Assembly (NCBI GenBank): GCA_030447385.1 | Contig: JAUJOY010000001.1 | Location: forward strand, 747,629 to 811,628 | Length of the DNA stretch: 64,000 bases | From: Mycobacteriales bacterium | GTDB lineage: Bacteria; Actinomycetota; Actinomycetes; Mycobacteriales; SCTD01 | Reading direction: 5' to 3' | Part shown: one piece after another, positions 1 through 9,929 of the stretch | Layout of the letters: the number at the start of each line of letters is the position of its first letter | Numbering within the stretch: the first letter of the stretch is position 1 | Translations under genes and position numbers: made by a program | The notes under the pieces: generated by a model | Databases searched by the model: none | What the model saw: the letters and a program-made list of their open reading frames with translations, nothing else | What the model was told of the DNA's origin: nothing

Positions 1-1
1 G

Positions 2-568
2 CCGAAGCCCGGCACGGTCGGCAAGGCCATCTGGGGGGTCGAGGTGGAGGTGGCTCAGGCGGAGGTGGAGGAGTCGATCGAGCTGCTCCCGACCGGCGAG
101 CTCGGCGAGATCGTCATCCGCGGCCACAACGTCTTCAAGGGCTACCTCAACAAGCCCGACGCGACGAAGGCGGCGATCGTCGACGGCTGGTTCCGCAGCG
201 GTGACCTCGGCACCAAGGACGAGGACGGCTACGTCTCCATCGTCGACCGCAAGAAGGACATGGTCATCCGCGGCGGCTACAACATCTACCCGCGCGAGGT
301 CGAGGAGGCGGTGCTGCGCCACCCCGCCGTCGCGCAGGTCGCGGTGATCGGACTGCCCGACCCGCAGTACGGCGAGGAGGTCTGCGCCGTGGTCGTCAAG
401 GACCCGGCCGGTGGCGAGCTGACCGAAGCCGAGTTGTCCGCGTGGGCCAAGGAGCGGCTGGCGGCCTACAAGTACCCGCGCCGGGTGATCTTCGCCGACT
501 CGTTCCCGCTCGGCCCGTCCGGCAAGGTGCTCAAGCGCGAGCTGGTCGAGCAGTACAAGGGCGCCTAG
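2..568 (+). CDS. Acyl-CoA synthetase / AMP-dependent ligase, C-terminal part
   Basis: This is the C-terminal part of a class I adenylate-forming enzyme, which activates a carboxylic acid with ATP and transfers the acyl group to CoA. The reading frame is open to the left edge, so the N-terminal adenylation core lies outside. Visible family motifs are FRSGDLG (core end), the hinge region DRKKDMVIRGGYNIYP, which starts the mobile C-terminal subdomain, and PSGKVLKREL near the end, which holds the lysine needed for adenylate formation. The fatty-acid-like hinge suggests a medium- or long-chain acyl substrate, but specificity cannot be read from this half. It ends about 100 bp before the tsaB promoter and is probably a separate transcription unit. 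Confidence 0.9.
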   Translation, partial: PKPGTVGKAIWGVEVEVAQAEVEESIELLPTGELGEIVIRGHNVFKGYLNKPDATKAAIVDGWFRSGDLGTKDEDGYVSIVDRKKDMVIRGGYNIYPREVEEAVLRHPAVAQVAVIGLPDPQYGEEVCAVVVKDPAGGELTEAELSAWAKERLAAYKYPRRVIFADSFPLGPSGKVLKRELVEQYKGA

Positions 569-660
569 CCGGTACGCCCTTCCCGAACCCCCTCTGCGCC
601 AACTCCATGATCGGCGCTGGAAGGACGCGATGGAAGGGCGGGCGCGCCCAGGCGGGCTCG

Positions 661-666
661 TACGCT
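661..666 (+). promoter_or_regulatory. -10 element of a leaderless tsaB promoter
   Basis: TACGCT lies 7 nt before the ATG at 674, and no Shine-Dalgarno is visible. With normal spacing, transcription would start at or next to the A of ATG. The same TANNNT-to-start arrangement recurs throughout the window. Confidence 0.65.
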
Positions 667-673
667 CGGGCGC

Positions 674-1348
674 ATGCTGGTCCTCGGCCTCGACACGTCC
701 TCACCGGCCGTGTCCGCCGCGCTGGTGGACCTTGACAGCGGGCGGAGCGTCGCCGAGTCGGTGGTCGTCGACGGCCGCCGGCACGGTGAGCTGCTCGCGG
801 TCGGGGTCCGGGCCGTGCTGGCCGGGACCGGCCGCGGCGAGCTGCGGGCGGTCGTCGTCGGGCTCGGGCCTGGGCCGTTCACCGGGCTGCGCGTGGGGCT
901 GGTGACGGCGGCGGCGCTGGCGGACGCGCTGGACCTCCCGGTGTACGGCGTCTGCTCCCTCGACGCGATGGTGCCCGAGGAGCTCGCCGACCCGGCTCCC
1001 GGCGTGACGGTGGTCGCCGATGCGCGGCGTCGGGAGGTCTACTGGGCGAGCTACGCGCTGGGCCGCTGCGTGGAGGGACCGGCGGTGGGTCGGTCCGGCG
1101 AGCTCGCCGACCACCTCCGCTCGCTGACTCCGCCGCCGGTGCTGGTCGGAGCCGGCGCGCTCCTCTACCGGGAGGCGTTCGGGGGGCTGTCCGTCCTCGA
1201 CGAGCCGCAGCACCCGAGAGCCAACCGGCTGGTCCGGCTCGCCGCCGAGCGCATCCGCAGCGGCGAGGCGTCCGACCCGCTCACCCCGCTGTACCTGCGC
1301 CGCCCCGACGCCGCGCCGCCAGGCGTTCCCAAGCGGGTGACGGCCTGA
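674..1348 (+). CDS. tsaB: tRNA threonylcarbamoyladenosine biosynthesis protein TsaB
   Basis: TsaB is the non-catalytic ASKHA-fold partner of TsaD in making N6-threonylcarbamoyladenosine at position 37 of ANN-decoding tRNAs. The 224-residue product has the normal length. The N-terminal GLDTSS (5-10) is the first ASKHA strand, and GPGPFTGLR (65-73) is the signature loop shared by the TsaB/TsaD family. The start at 674 is chosen because a TACGCT -10 box sits 7 nt upstream, giving a leaderless message. It is followed after 8 nt by rimI and then by tsaD, the usual actinobacterial order. TsaE, often adjacent, is not in the visible part. Confidence 0.95.
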   Translation: MLVLGLDTSSPAVSAALVDLDSGRSVAESVVVDGRRHGELLAVGVRAVLAGTGRGELRAVVVGLGPGPFTGLRVGLVTAAALADALDLPVYGVCSLDAMVPEELADPAPGVTVVADARRREVYWASYALGRCVEGPAVGRSGELADHLRSLTPPPVLVGAGALLYREAFGGLSVLDEPQHPRANRLVRLAAERIRSGEASDPLTPLYLRRPDAAPPGVPKRVTA

Positions 1349-1356
1349 CCGTCACG

Positions 1357-1788
1357 GTGGGTCGACTGCGCTGGTGGCACCTGCCGCAGGTGCTCCCGGT
1401 CGAGCGGCAGCTGTTCTCCCCCGAGCCGTGGAGCGAGCGCCTGTTCTGGTCGGAGCTCGGCCAGGTGGACACCCGCCACTACCTCGTCGCCCTGCGGGGG
1501 GAGGACGTCGTCGGCTACGCCGGGCTGTGCGACTACCCCGACGAGGCCTTCGTGCAGACCCTGGCCGTGGCCCCCCACGCACAGGGAGAAGGCCTGGGTA
1601 CGCGGCTGCTGGACGCGCTGCTGGTGGAGGCGGCGCGGCGCGGCCAGCGGGTGGTGAGCCTGGAGGTGCGGGCCGACAACGACCCGGCGCTGCGGCTGTA
1701 CACGCGGCACGGGTTCCGCCGAACCCACCTCCGCCGCGGCTACTACCCCGGCGGGGTCGACGCACTGGTCCTGACCCGCCGCAGCTGA
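1357..1788 (+). CDS. rimI: Ribosomal protein-alanine N-acetyltransferase RimI-like
   Basis: This GNAT acetyltransferase of 143 residues resembles RimI, which acetylates the N-terminal alanine of ribosomal protein S18 in enterobacteria. The start RLRWWHLPQVLPVE and FSPEPWS follow the RimI pattern. QGEGLG (76-81) is the acetyl-CoA pyrophosphate-binding loop, and LRLYTRHGF (112-120) carries the usual acid/base tyrosine. It starts with GTG 8 nt after tsaB, so co-translation with tsaB is likely. In actinobacteria RimI is regularly found between tsaB and tsaD. Its protein targets may be broader than S18, and the sequence does not decide this. Confidence 0.92.
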   Translation: MGRLRWWHLPQVLPVERQLFSPEPWSERLFWSELGQVDTRHYLVALRGEDVVGYAGLCDYPDEAFVQTLAVAPHAQGEGLGTRLLDALLVEAARRGQRVVSLEVRADNDPALRLYTRHGFRRTHLRRGYYPGGVDALVLTRRS

Positions 1789-1960
1789 GCCACACGGAGT
1801 GGCTGGCCCCCGCCGTAGCCGGAACCCGGTCTGCGGGCGGAGGCGGTCACTTCTGCACACATCGTGATCGACATCGCCACCTGCGCGAGCGTGCACCACC
1901 CGCGAAGGCCCCGACGATGATCAGGATGTGTGCAGCGCGGTCCGCGACCGGCCCGCTCCG

Positions 1961-1966
1961 TACGCT
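1961..1966 (+). promoter_or_regulatory. -10 element of a leaderless tsaD promoter
   Basis: TACGCT lies 6 nt before the GTG at 1973. It argues for that GTG rather than the in-frame GTG at 1928, which would place the promoter inside the coding sequence. Confidence 0.6.
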
Positions 1967-1972
1967 GACGCG

Positions 1973-3007
1973 GTGCCCGACCCGCCCCTCGTCCTCGGGA
2001 TCGAGACCTCCTGCGACGAGACGGGGATCGGCATCGTGCGCGGGACGACGCTGCTGGCCGATGCTGTCGCGAGCAGCGTCGAGGAGCACGCCCGCTTCGG
2101 CGGCGTGGTGCCCGAGGTGGCCAGCCGGGCCCACCTCGAGGCGATGGTCCCCACCGTCCACCGGGCGCTGGACACCGCGGGCGTCACCCTCGGGGACCTC
2201 GACGCCGTCGCCGTCACGGCAGGGCCCGGGCTGGCGGGCGCGTTGCTCGTCGGGGTGGCGGCGGCCAAGGCGTACTCCCTTGCGCTGGACCTGCCGCTGT
2301 ACGGCGTCAACCACCTCGCCGCCCACGTGGCGGTCGACGTGCTGGAGCACGGGCCGCTGCCCGAGCCGTGCCTCGCGATGCTCGTGTCCGGCGGGCACTC
2401 CAGCCTCCTGCTCGTCGAGGACGTCACCGCCACGATGTCGCCGCTCGGGGCGACGGTGGACGACGCGGCGGGGGAGGCCTTCGACAAGGTGGCCCGCCTG
2501 CTGGGCCTGGGCTTCCCCGGCGGCCCGGCGGTGGACCGGCTCGCGAAGGGCGGCGACCGGCAGGCGATCTCGTTCCCCCGCTCGATGATGCGGGACGACT
2601 CCTACGACGTGTCGTTCAGCGGCCTGAAGACCGCCGTCGCCCGCTGGGTGGAGGCCCGGCAGGCGGCCGGCGAGCACGTACCCGTCGCCGACGTCTGCGC
2701 GAGCTTCCAGGAGGCGGTGGTGGACGTGCTGACCGGCAAGGCGGTACGTGCCTGCCGCGACCAGGGGATCGGCACGCTGCTGCTCGGCGGCGGGGTCGCC
2801 GCGAACAGCCGGCTGCGCTCGCTTGCCGAGCAGCGCTGCGCCGCCGCGGGCATCGCCCTGCGCGTACCGCGTCCTGGCCTGTGCACCGACAACGGCGCGA
2901 TGGTGGCGGCCCTGGGCGCGCGCCTGGTCGCCGCCGGCGCAGCGCCGAGCCCGCTGGACCTGCCGGCCGACAGCGCGATGGACGTACGCGTCGTCGTCTC
3001 GGCCTGA
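1973..3007 (+). CDS. tsaD: tRNA N6-adenosine threonylcarbamoyltransferase TsaD
   Basis: TsaD transfers the threonylcarbamoyl group to A37 of tRNA together with TsaB and TsaE. The product is 344 residues, standard for the family. ETSCDET (11-17) begins the ASKHA fold. The metal ligands are H114 and H118 in NHLAAH and D306 in CTDNGAM. SGGHSSL (139-145), [10 protein letters not shown] (162-171), SFSGLKTA (214-221) and [10 protein letters not shown] (272-281) are all intact, so the enzyme should be active. A longer frame exists from GTG 1928, but GTG 1973 fits both the family length and the -10 box just upstream. It sits directly before the groES promoter. Confidence 0.95.
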   Translation: MPDPPLVLGIETSCDETGIGIVRGTTLLADAVASSVEEHARFGGVVPEVASRAHLEAMVPTVHRALDTAGVTLGDLDAVAVTAGPGLAGALLVGVAAAKAYSLALDLPLYGVNHLAAHVAVDVLEHGPLPEPCLAMLVSGGHSSLLLVEDVTATMSPLGATVDDAAGEAFDKVARLLGLGFPGGPAVDRLAKGGDRQAISFPRSMMRDDSYDVSFSGLKTAVARWVEARQAAGEHVPVADVCASFQEAVVDVLTGKAVRACRDQGIGTLLLGGGVAANSRLRSLAEQRCAAAGIALRVPRPGLCTDNGAMVAALGARLVAAGAAPSPLDLPADSAMDVRVVVSA

Positions 3008-3020
3008 CGGCAGCGCGAGG

Positions 3021-3050
3021 TTGTATCTCTGGCACTCGACAGGTTAGAGT
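3021..3050 (+). promoter_or_regulatory. groES promoter
   Basis: TTGTAT (3021-3026) and TAGAGT (3045-3050), 18 nt apart, form a plausible housekeeping promoter. The CIRCE operator lies over the spacer and -10 region, which is the normal arrangement for HrcA repression. Confidence 0.6.
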
Positions 3051-3055
3051 GCCAG
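3029..3055 (+). promoter_or_regulatory. CIRCE operator (HrcA-binding site)
   Basis: A perfect 9-bp inverted repeat, CTGGCACTC-N9-GAGTGCCAG, matches the CIRCE consensus core GCACTC-N9-GAGTGC. It lies about 75 bp before groES. CIRCE is bound by the repressor HrcA, whose activity depends on GroEL, so heat-shock control of groES is expected. hrcA itself is not in this window. Confidence 0.9.
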
Positions 3056-3130
3056 CAGCAGCCAGGCACCTGACCCCCGCGACGGCAGGCCGCCCGGTCC
3101 GCTCCACCAGCTGCACTATGAGGAGGATCC

Positions 3131-5156
<2,026 letters not shown>

Positions 5157-5186
5157 CCACGCAGCACCAGATCCCGCACGACGCCG

Positions 5187-5216
5187 ACGGCCCGGCCCCC
5201 GAGGGGGTCGGGCCGT
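5187..5216 (+). terminator. Terminator hairpin after groEL
   Basis: ACGGCCCGGCCCCC and GGGGGTCGGGCCGT form a 14-bp stem (one G-U pair) around a GA turn, with no T-run. It lies between groEL and the convergent M15 peptidase gene and could act on both strands. Confidence 0.65.
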
Positions 5217-5269
5217 TCGGCGTTCCTGCCGCTGCGGGGGGTCTGGGCGGGTACGGTCAGCCCGCCGAC

Positions 5270-6535
5270 CTACCGCCGGGGCTTGGTGAGCAGCGCGGCG
5301 AGCTCGAAGTGCATCGGGTCGGTGTACGCCCAGTCGCCGCCCCAGCGAAAGCCCCACCGCTTGAAGATGTTGACGACCTCCGGGTGCATGTCCCCGGCGA
5401 TCCCCCGGTAGTTCGTCGCGGCATCCATGTCGATGGCGATGCCCCAGGTGTGCAGCGAGATGGAGTTCTCCGGGTTGCGCTCGATGAAGCGCGGGACGTA
5501 GCAGCCGTCGAAGGTCGTCAGCGTGGAGGCCAGCCCGGCGTTGACGACGTCCTGCAGCGCGCCGCGCAGCTGCGGGATCATCAGGCGGTGACAGGAGACC
5601 CGGCCCATGATCGGCAGGTTGACGGTCTGGATGTTGGCCCGCACCCACTTGGCGTCGGGCTCGATGGTGCCGTCGGGGAAGTAGCGGTAGGAGAAGGCGC
5701 CGAACGCCTTGGCGGCCTTCGCCCCCGACAGGAACGCCACCGGATTGGCGGCGGGCGGGGTCAGCAGGTCCACGACAGCCGAGTCGCCGGTGATCGCCCG
5801 GACCTTGTCCGCGAGCATCACGGGGTCCTTGTCGGCCGACAGCAGGAGGCCGGTGGCGACGGGCAGGCCGAGCACCCGGGCCGTCTCGTCGTCGAGCACG
5901 AGGTCGGCGGCAGGGATCCCGGTCGTGGCGAGCGCGCCGAGCCGCCGCGTGGCCGGGCCGCCCGGACCGGCGACCGTGATCTCCTTGCCGAGCACGAGGC
6001 CGAGCGCGGTGGCCGTCTCGTGGGCGGCCACGGCCTCGCCGCGGGCGACCGACTCCCAGACGGCGCTCGCCTCCGCCGTGCCCTCGACCGCGAAGGCCCG
6101 GAACGTGGACGGGTCGATGCCGACGGCGCGTACGTCCTTGTCGCCCACCTTCACGATCCCGGCCCGGAAGGCGAGCCCGGCTCCGGGCGGTGACAGGCTC
6201 GCCAGCTGGGCGACGGCCTCGGGGGCGAGCGGCTGCGCCGCGGTGATGAGGACGTCGGGACGCACCCGCGCGCCCAGCTCCTTGACCGGCAGCACCGCCG
6301 GCGGACGCCCCCGGTCGGGAGCGGGGGCCACGGGGGGAGCCGCGGCGGCTGCGGGAGCGGCAGGAGCCGCCGCATCGGCAACCGGAACGCCCGCCGCGGT
6401 CAGGTCCGTCGCGGCTGGTTGCGGCGTGCGGGCGGCGGGATCACCCGTAGCCACGCCTGCGAGGGCGAACAGGCCGATCGCCGCCGTCCACGCCGCCACA
6501 CGAGAGGGGGCGGGTCGAGCGGGCAGGAGGGGCAC
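5270..6535 (-). CDS. Secreted M15-family peptidase with MacB-core-like middle domain
   Basis: The C-terminal 70 residues are an M15 (VanY/D-Ala-D-Ala carboxypeptidase-like) metallopeptidase. H362 and D369 of SLHTWGIAIDMD and H409 of DPMHFE are the expected zinc ligands. The N-terminus has a basic segment followed by a hydrophobic stretch (about 13-30), a signal peptide or anchor, so it should act on the cell wall. The middle (about 90-270) has the look of the extracytoplasmic core of MacB/FtsX-type permeases (for example GIDPSTFRAF and ALGLVLGKEITV), but has no permease helices. I take GTG 6535 as the start because it precedes the signal peptide. The frame itself is open to 6742, inside whiD. 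No downstream partner gene is evident. Confidence 0.78.
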   Translation of the reverse strand: MPLLPARPAPSRVAAWTAAIGLFALAGVATGDPAARTPQPAATDLTAAGVPVADAAAPAAPAAAAAPPVAPAPDRGRPPAVLPVKELGARVRPDVLITAAQPLAPEAVAQLASLSPPGAGLAFRAGIVKVGDKDVRAVGIDPSTFRAFAVEGTAEASAVWESVARGEAVAAHETATALGLVLGKEITVAGPGGPATRRLGALATTGIPAADLVLDDETARVLGLPVATGLLLSADKDPVMLADKVRAITGDSAVVDLLTPPAANPVAFLSGAKAAKAFGAFSYRYFPDGTIEPDAKWVRANIQTVNLPIMGRVSCHRLMIPQLRGALQDVVNAGLASTLTTFDGCYVPRFIERNPENSISLHTWGIAIDMDAATNYRGIAGDMHPEVVNIFKRWGFRWGGDWAYTDPMHFELAALLTKPRR

Positions 6536-6680
6536 GGCGAGAGGGCTTCCCGGCTGTGTAGCGGCGGACGTCAGGGGCGAGGACCGTCCCGAACAGGCAA
6601 CGACGCTGGAGGGTACGTGGTTACGGACGCTTTCGCTGCTACCCCCCGCCGCTCGCGCCGCCGGCCCGCTCGCCAGAGGG

Positions 6681-6977
6681 TCAGCTGGCGGCAGCCGAAG
6701 CCGTGGTCCGGCCGACGATCGCCTCTCGTTCGTGCTCTGCAAGCCCGCCCCAGACGCCGTACGGCTCGCGCGCCGCGAGCGCGTGCGCGCGGCACTCCCG
6801 GCGCACCGGACAGCCCGCGCAGACTGCCTTGGCGGCTCGCTCGCGATTGCTCCGGTTGAGCCCGCGCTCGCCCTCCGGGTGGAAGAACAGCTCGGTGTCG
6901 CGGCCCCGGCAGCTGCCCCACAGCTGCCACTCCCACAGGTCCAGCCGTGGACCGGGAAGGTGCGAAGTGTCGGTCAT
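6681..6977 (-). CDS. whiD: WhiB-family iron-sulfur regulator (WhiD/WhiB3 type)
   Basis: This 98-residue protein is a WhiB-like [4Fe-4S] regulator that acts with the principal sigma factor. The four cysteine ligands are in SCRG, CAGCP and EC (pattern C-Xn-C-X2-C-X5-C), followed by the diagnostic turn GVWGG. The N-terminus LPGPRLDLWEWQL and FFHPEGERG match WhiB3 of mycobacteria and WhiD of Streptomyces, which is needed for spore maturation. Its place between groEL1 and guaB is also that of whiB3/whiD. ATG 6977 follows a GGGAACG-like ribosome site. The AT-richer stretch 7025-7065 upstream likely holds its promoter. Confidence 0.92.
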   Translation of the reverse strand: MTDTSHLPGPRLDLWEWQLWGSCRGRDTELFFHPEGERGLNRSNRERAAKAVCAGCPVRRECRAHALAAREPYGVWGGLAEHEREAIVGRTTASAAAS

Positions 6978-7149
6978 GGCGTTCCCGTCTCGTCGTACGG
7001 GCCAGGCGTCCGTGGACCCGTGGCCATGCTAATACCGCGTCATAGGTTGTGCAAACAGCCCCAGGGGCATCAACCGCGTTCCAGCCGGGCCGCGTCGAGT
7101 TGTGTCGGCGTGATCCCGCACTCATCCTTCGCAGGTGGAGCCGTCGCGG

Positions 7150-8097
7150 ATGGAGGTCGCGCCACCTTTGTTGCTGACGGTGGCGGCGGTGGCCCGCCGG
7201 CTCGGCATCGCGCCGGCCACGCTGCGCACCTGGGACCGCCGCTACGGCCTCGGCCCCGCTGTGCACGCCCCGGGTGCCCACCGCCGCTACTCCGTCGAGG
7301 ACCTCTCCCGGCTTCAGGCCATGCGCCGGCTCCTGCTGGAGGGGATGCCGCCCGCCGAGGCCGCCCGGGCCGTGCTCGAGCGGGACGGGCACGAGTGCGG
7401 GCCGGCGGCCCCGCTGCCCGACCGCCAGGGGCGCCTCACCCCGGCCCGCGGCGGTCCGGGCGGCCGGATGCTGGCGCTGGCAGGCGCCGGCGAGGCCGTA
7501 CGCGGACTGGGCCGCGCCGCCATGGCGCTGGACACGCCGACGGTCACCGCGATGCTGAGCGAGCAGGTGCGTCGGCACGGGGTGATCCACACCTGGGAGC
7601 ACGTGCTGTGCCCGGTGCTCGTCGCAGTGGGGGAGCGCTGGAGCGCGACCGGCGAGGGCGTCGAGGTGGAGCATCTGCTCTCGGACTGCGCGGTGACGGC
7701 GCTGCGGGCAGCCGAGCTGGACGTGGCGGAGCGCGCCGACGCACGTCCGGTCCTGCTGGCCGCCGCGCCGGACGAGGGCCATGTCCTGCCGCTGCACGCG
7801 CTCGCCGCCGGACTCGCCGAGCGCGGCCTGGCCACCCGGACCCTCGGTGCGGCGCTCCCGGCGGACGCCCTGGAGGCCGCGGTGCGACGTACCGGGCCGG
7901 CGGCGCTCTTCGTGTGGTCACAGCTGCCCGGCACGGCGGACGAGCGCGTCCTGGCGAACCTGCCGGTGATGCGCCCCCCGACCGTGGTGCTCGTCGGCGG
8001 CCCGGGCTGGGCTCCCGAGCGCCTGCCCGAGCGGGTCGGTCTCGCGGTGGACCTGACGCACGCGGTGACGCTGGTCGAGCAGGCGCTGGGAGCCTGA
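7150..8097 (+). CDS. MerR-family regulator with cobalamin-binding-like domain (CarH/LitR type)
   Basis: An N-terminal MerR winged helix (8-45, with TLRTWDRRYGL) is joined to a helical plus Rossmann module like that of the adenosylcobalamin photoreceptors CarH and LitR. W164-X9-E174-H175 reproduces the Trp-X9-Glu-His motif that covers the upper face of the cofactor. The lower-ligand motif is EGHVLP with H211, where the last Gly of ExHxxG is Pro. SQL and a later GG follow at roughly the classical spacing. ATG 7150 is preferred because AGGTGGAG precedes it. GTG 7135 is an in-frame alternative. It is divergent from whiD. Vitamin B12 or light control is inferred, not shown. Confidence 0.8.
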   Translation: MEVAPPLLLTVAAVARRLGIAPATLRTWDRRYGLGPAVHAPGAHRRYSVEDLSRLQAMRRLLLEGMPPAEAARAVLERDGHECGPAAPLPDRQGRLTPARGGPGGRMLALAGAGEAVRGLGRAAMALDTPTVTAMLSEQVRRHGVIHTWEHVLCPVLVAVGERWSATGEGVEVEHLLSDCAVTALRAAELDVAERADARPVLLAAAPDEGHVLPLHALAAGLAERGLATRTLGAALPADALEAAVRRTGPAALFVWSQLPGTADERVLANLPVMRPPTVVLVGGPGWAPERLPERVGLAVDLTHAVTLVEQALGA

Positions 8098-8141
8098 CCG
8101 CCCGGGCGCGGCGTCGGCCGGGCCGGGATCCGGCGGCGGCG

Positions 8142-8147
8142 TAGCCT
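8142..8147 (+). promoter_or_regulatory. -10 element, leaderless promoter of the helical-repeat gene
   Basis: TAGCCT lies 6 nt before GTG 8154 with no Shine-Dalgarno. Confidence 0.6.
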
Positions 8148-8153
8148 GCGCGC

Positions 8154-9104
8154 GTGACGGACCCGGAGGACCTCGCCAGTCTGCTGGCCAGCGGTGAGCA
8201 GGCCGCCTTCCACGGCAAGCCGGCGGCGGCGGTGGGCGTCCTCGAGAAGGCCGTGGTGCTCGCCCAGTCCCAGGGACGCTCCGCCGAGATGGCCGCTGCC
8301 GGGTGGCTGCTGGGCGTCGCGCTCGGCGCGGGAGGGCGGTACGGCGGTGCGCTGACCGTGCTGTCCCCGCTCGTCGAGACCGGCCGTGCCGAGGGCGCGG
8401 CCGCGGAGCACCGGCTGTTCGCGGCGCTGGCGGCGGCGACGGTCGCCAGCGTGCACCGGCAGCTGGGGCGGCACGCCATCGCCCGCGCCTCCGACCTCGA
8501 GGCGCTCGAGCTGACCGACGGGACGGGGGAGGCCGCCTTCGACGCCCAGCTCGGGCTGGCCTCGGACGCGGTCGGCCTGGAGGAGCCCGACGAGGCGTCG
8601 TCGCGGCTCGCTGCGGCCCGGGTTCTCGTCCCGGCGCGGGCCGACGAGTGGTGGCGCCAGCGGGTGCGCCTCGGCTGGGTGTCCGCCGAGGTGCAGATGC
8701 TCGAGGGGCAGGTGGACGAGGCCGTGGCCTCGGCGCTGGCTGCGGTGGAGCGGGCCGAGCATGCCCGGGCTCCCCGGCACGTCGCGAAGGGCCTGCTCAT
8801 CCTCGGCATCGCCCAGGTCTCGGGCGGCCAGCTGCCGGAGGGCTCGGACAGCTCGCTGTCCGGGGACGCCGCGGCCACCCTTCGCCGCGCCGCCACCCTC
8901 GCCGAGTCGCTCGGCACGGTCCCCCTCGTGTGGCCGGCCCGCGCGCTGCTCGGCGCGCTGGTCGCGGAGGACGACCCGGCGGAGAGCGCACGCAGCCTCG
9001 CGGCTGCGCGTACTGCCGTGCTGGCACTGGCGGCAGACCTGCCCCCGGGCGTACGCGCGGAGTGGTTGGCCCGCCCGGGGGTGGCCGCGCTGCTCGAGAG
9101 CTGA
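8154..9104 (+). CDS. TPR-like helical-repeat protein of unknown function
   Basis: I do not recognise a defined family. The 316 residues are almost entirely alpha-helical and alanine-rich, with repeated pairs of amphipathic helices (for example AAVGVLEKAVVLAQ, RYGGALTVLSPLVE, DEAVASALAAVERAEH), typical of a TPR-like scaffold. No signal peptide, membrane segment or catalytic motif is visible, so it is probably a cytoplasmic protein-interaction module. A helical-repeat conserved hypothetical protein occupies the comparable place near whiB3 in mycobacteria (from memory, not verified). It has its own leaderless promoter and stands before the pseudo-kinase/bldM pair, so a role in that regulatory group is possible but unproven. 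Confidence 0.75.
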   Translation: MTDPEDLASLLASGEQAAFHGKPAAAVGVLEKAVVLAQSQGRSAEMAAAGWLLGVALGAGGRYGGALTVLSPLVETGRAEGAAAEHRLFAALAAATVASVHRQLGRHAIARASDLEALELTDGTGEAAFDAQLGLASDAVGLEEPDEASSRLAAARVLVPARADEWWRQRVRLGWVSAEVQMLEGQVDEAVASALAAVERAEHARAPRHVAKGLLILGIAQVSGGQLPEGSDSSLSGDAAATLRRAATLAESLGTVPLVWPARALLGALVAEDDPAESARSLAAARTAVLALAADLPPGVRAEWLARPGVAALLES

Positions 9105-9215
9105 CCCTGCGCAGCACCGGCACCCGCACAACGCTCAGTCCGAGCCCTCCGGCTGCCGATGCTCTGCCCCGAGGCGGTTGCGCCGTGCACTGCTGCGTTC
9201 GGGAGGAGGTCGGAC

Positions 9216-9929
9216 ATGCACAGCCTGAGAGGCGACAGCCTGCACAGCCCTGCGCCGCCCGCTCCACGCTTTCCCGCCGGCGCGGCCGACGACCTGGCGA
9301 CGGCGTTGCTCCGCCTCGCCGACGCCGACGCCGACGCCCACGCCGACCGCCTGCACGACGGCGTCCTCCAGGCGCTCGTGGTGGCCCGCTACGCCACCGA
9401 CGCCGTAGCGCGCGGTGGCGATCCGGCGATGGCCCGCGAGGCCGTCCAGGACGCCCTGGTGGCGCTGCGCCGCACCGTGTGGCTGCTGCGCCCCCGGGTC
9501 ACCTGCGGCCTGACGGTGGCCCTCGTGGAGCTCTCGGCCCAGCGGGTGGCTGCCGGTCTGCCCGCGCCTGTCCTCGAGCTCGACCCGGACGTGGTCGCGC
9601 TGCTGACCCGGGACGCGGCCGCAGTGGCCTACCGCTTCGTCCAGGCAGTACTGGAGGAGTCCGGCTCCGACCCGGTGCAGGGGAGCCTGGAGCGCGTCGG
9701 CCGGCTCGGCGCGCTCGAGGTCGACTGCCTCGTGCGCAACCCCGCCGCCTGGTCCCTGCGGGCCGCCGCGCTGGGTGGCGGACTCGTCGTCGGCACCGAC
9801 CGGCTGCGGCTGCTGCTCCCGCTGTCCGAGGGCGCGCCTCACGACGACGACCCGTCCCGGGCGCGCTGCCCGGGGATCCCCTGTCCGACGACCGGAAGGC
9901 TGCTCCGTGACCACGGTGCTCATCTGTGA
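9216..9929 (+). CDS. Degenerate histidine kinase-like protein overlapping bldM
   Basis: The 237-residue protein has a HisKA_3-type dimerisation helix with the phosphoacceptor motif LHDGVLQAL (H47), then ALRRTVWLLRP, as in NarL-type kinases. The following domain keeps the outline of a HATPase fold: AYRFVQAVLEES stands where the N-box belongs and LRAAALGGGLVV resembles the last glycine box. The N-box asparagine and the DNGxG ATP-lid motif are missing, so it should not bind ATP normally. No membrane segment is seen. ATG 9216 follows an excellent GGGAGGAGG. Its last 23 bp overlap bldM, implying coupled translation. It may be a pseudokinase partner or phosphotransfer protein for BldM. Confidence 0.78.
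   Translation: MHSLRGDSLHSPAPPAPRFPAGAADDLATALLRLADADADAHADRLHDGVLQALVVARYATDAVARGGDPAMAREAVQDALVALRRTVWLLRPRVTCGLTVALVELSAQRVAAGLPAPVLELDPDVVALLTRDAAAVAYRFVQAVLEESGSDPVQGSLERVGRLGALEVDCLVRNPAAWSLRAAALGGGLVVGTDRLRLLLPLSEGAPHDDDPSRARCPGIPCPTTGRLLRDHGAHL

Noticed and set aside
1928-1972. Earlier GTG start for tsaD
   Set aside because: It adds 15 residues absent from the family and would put the TACGCT promoter box inside the gene.
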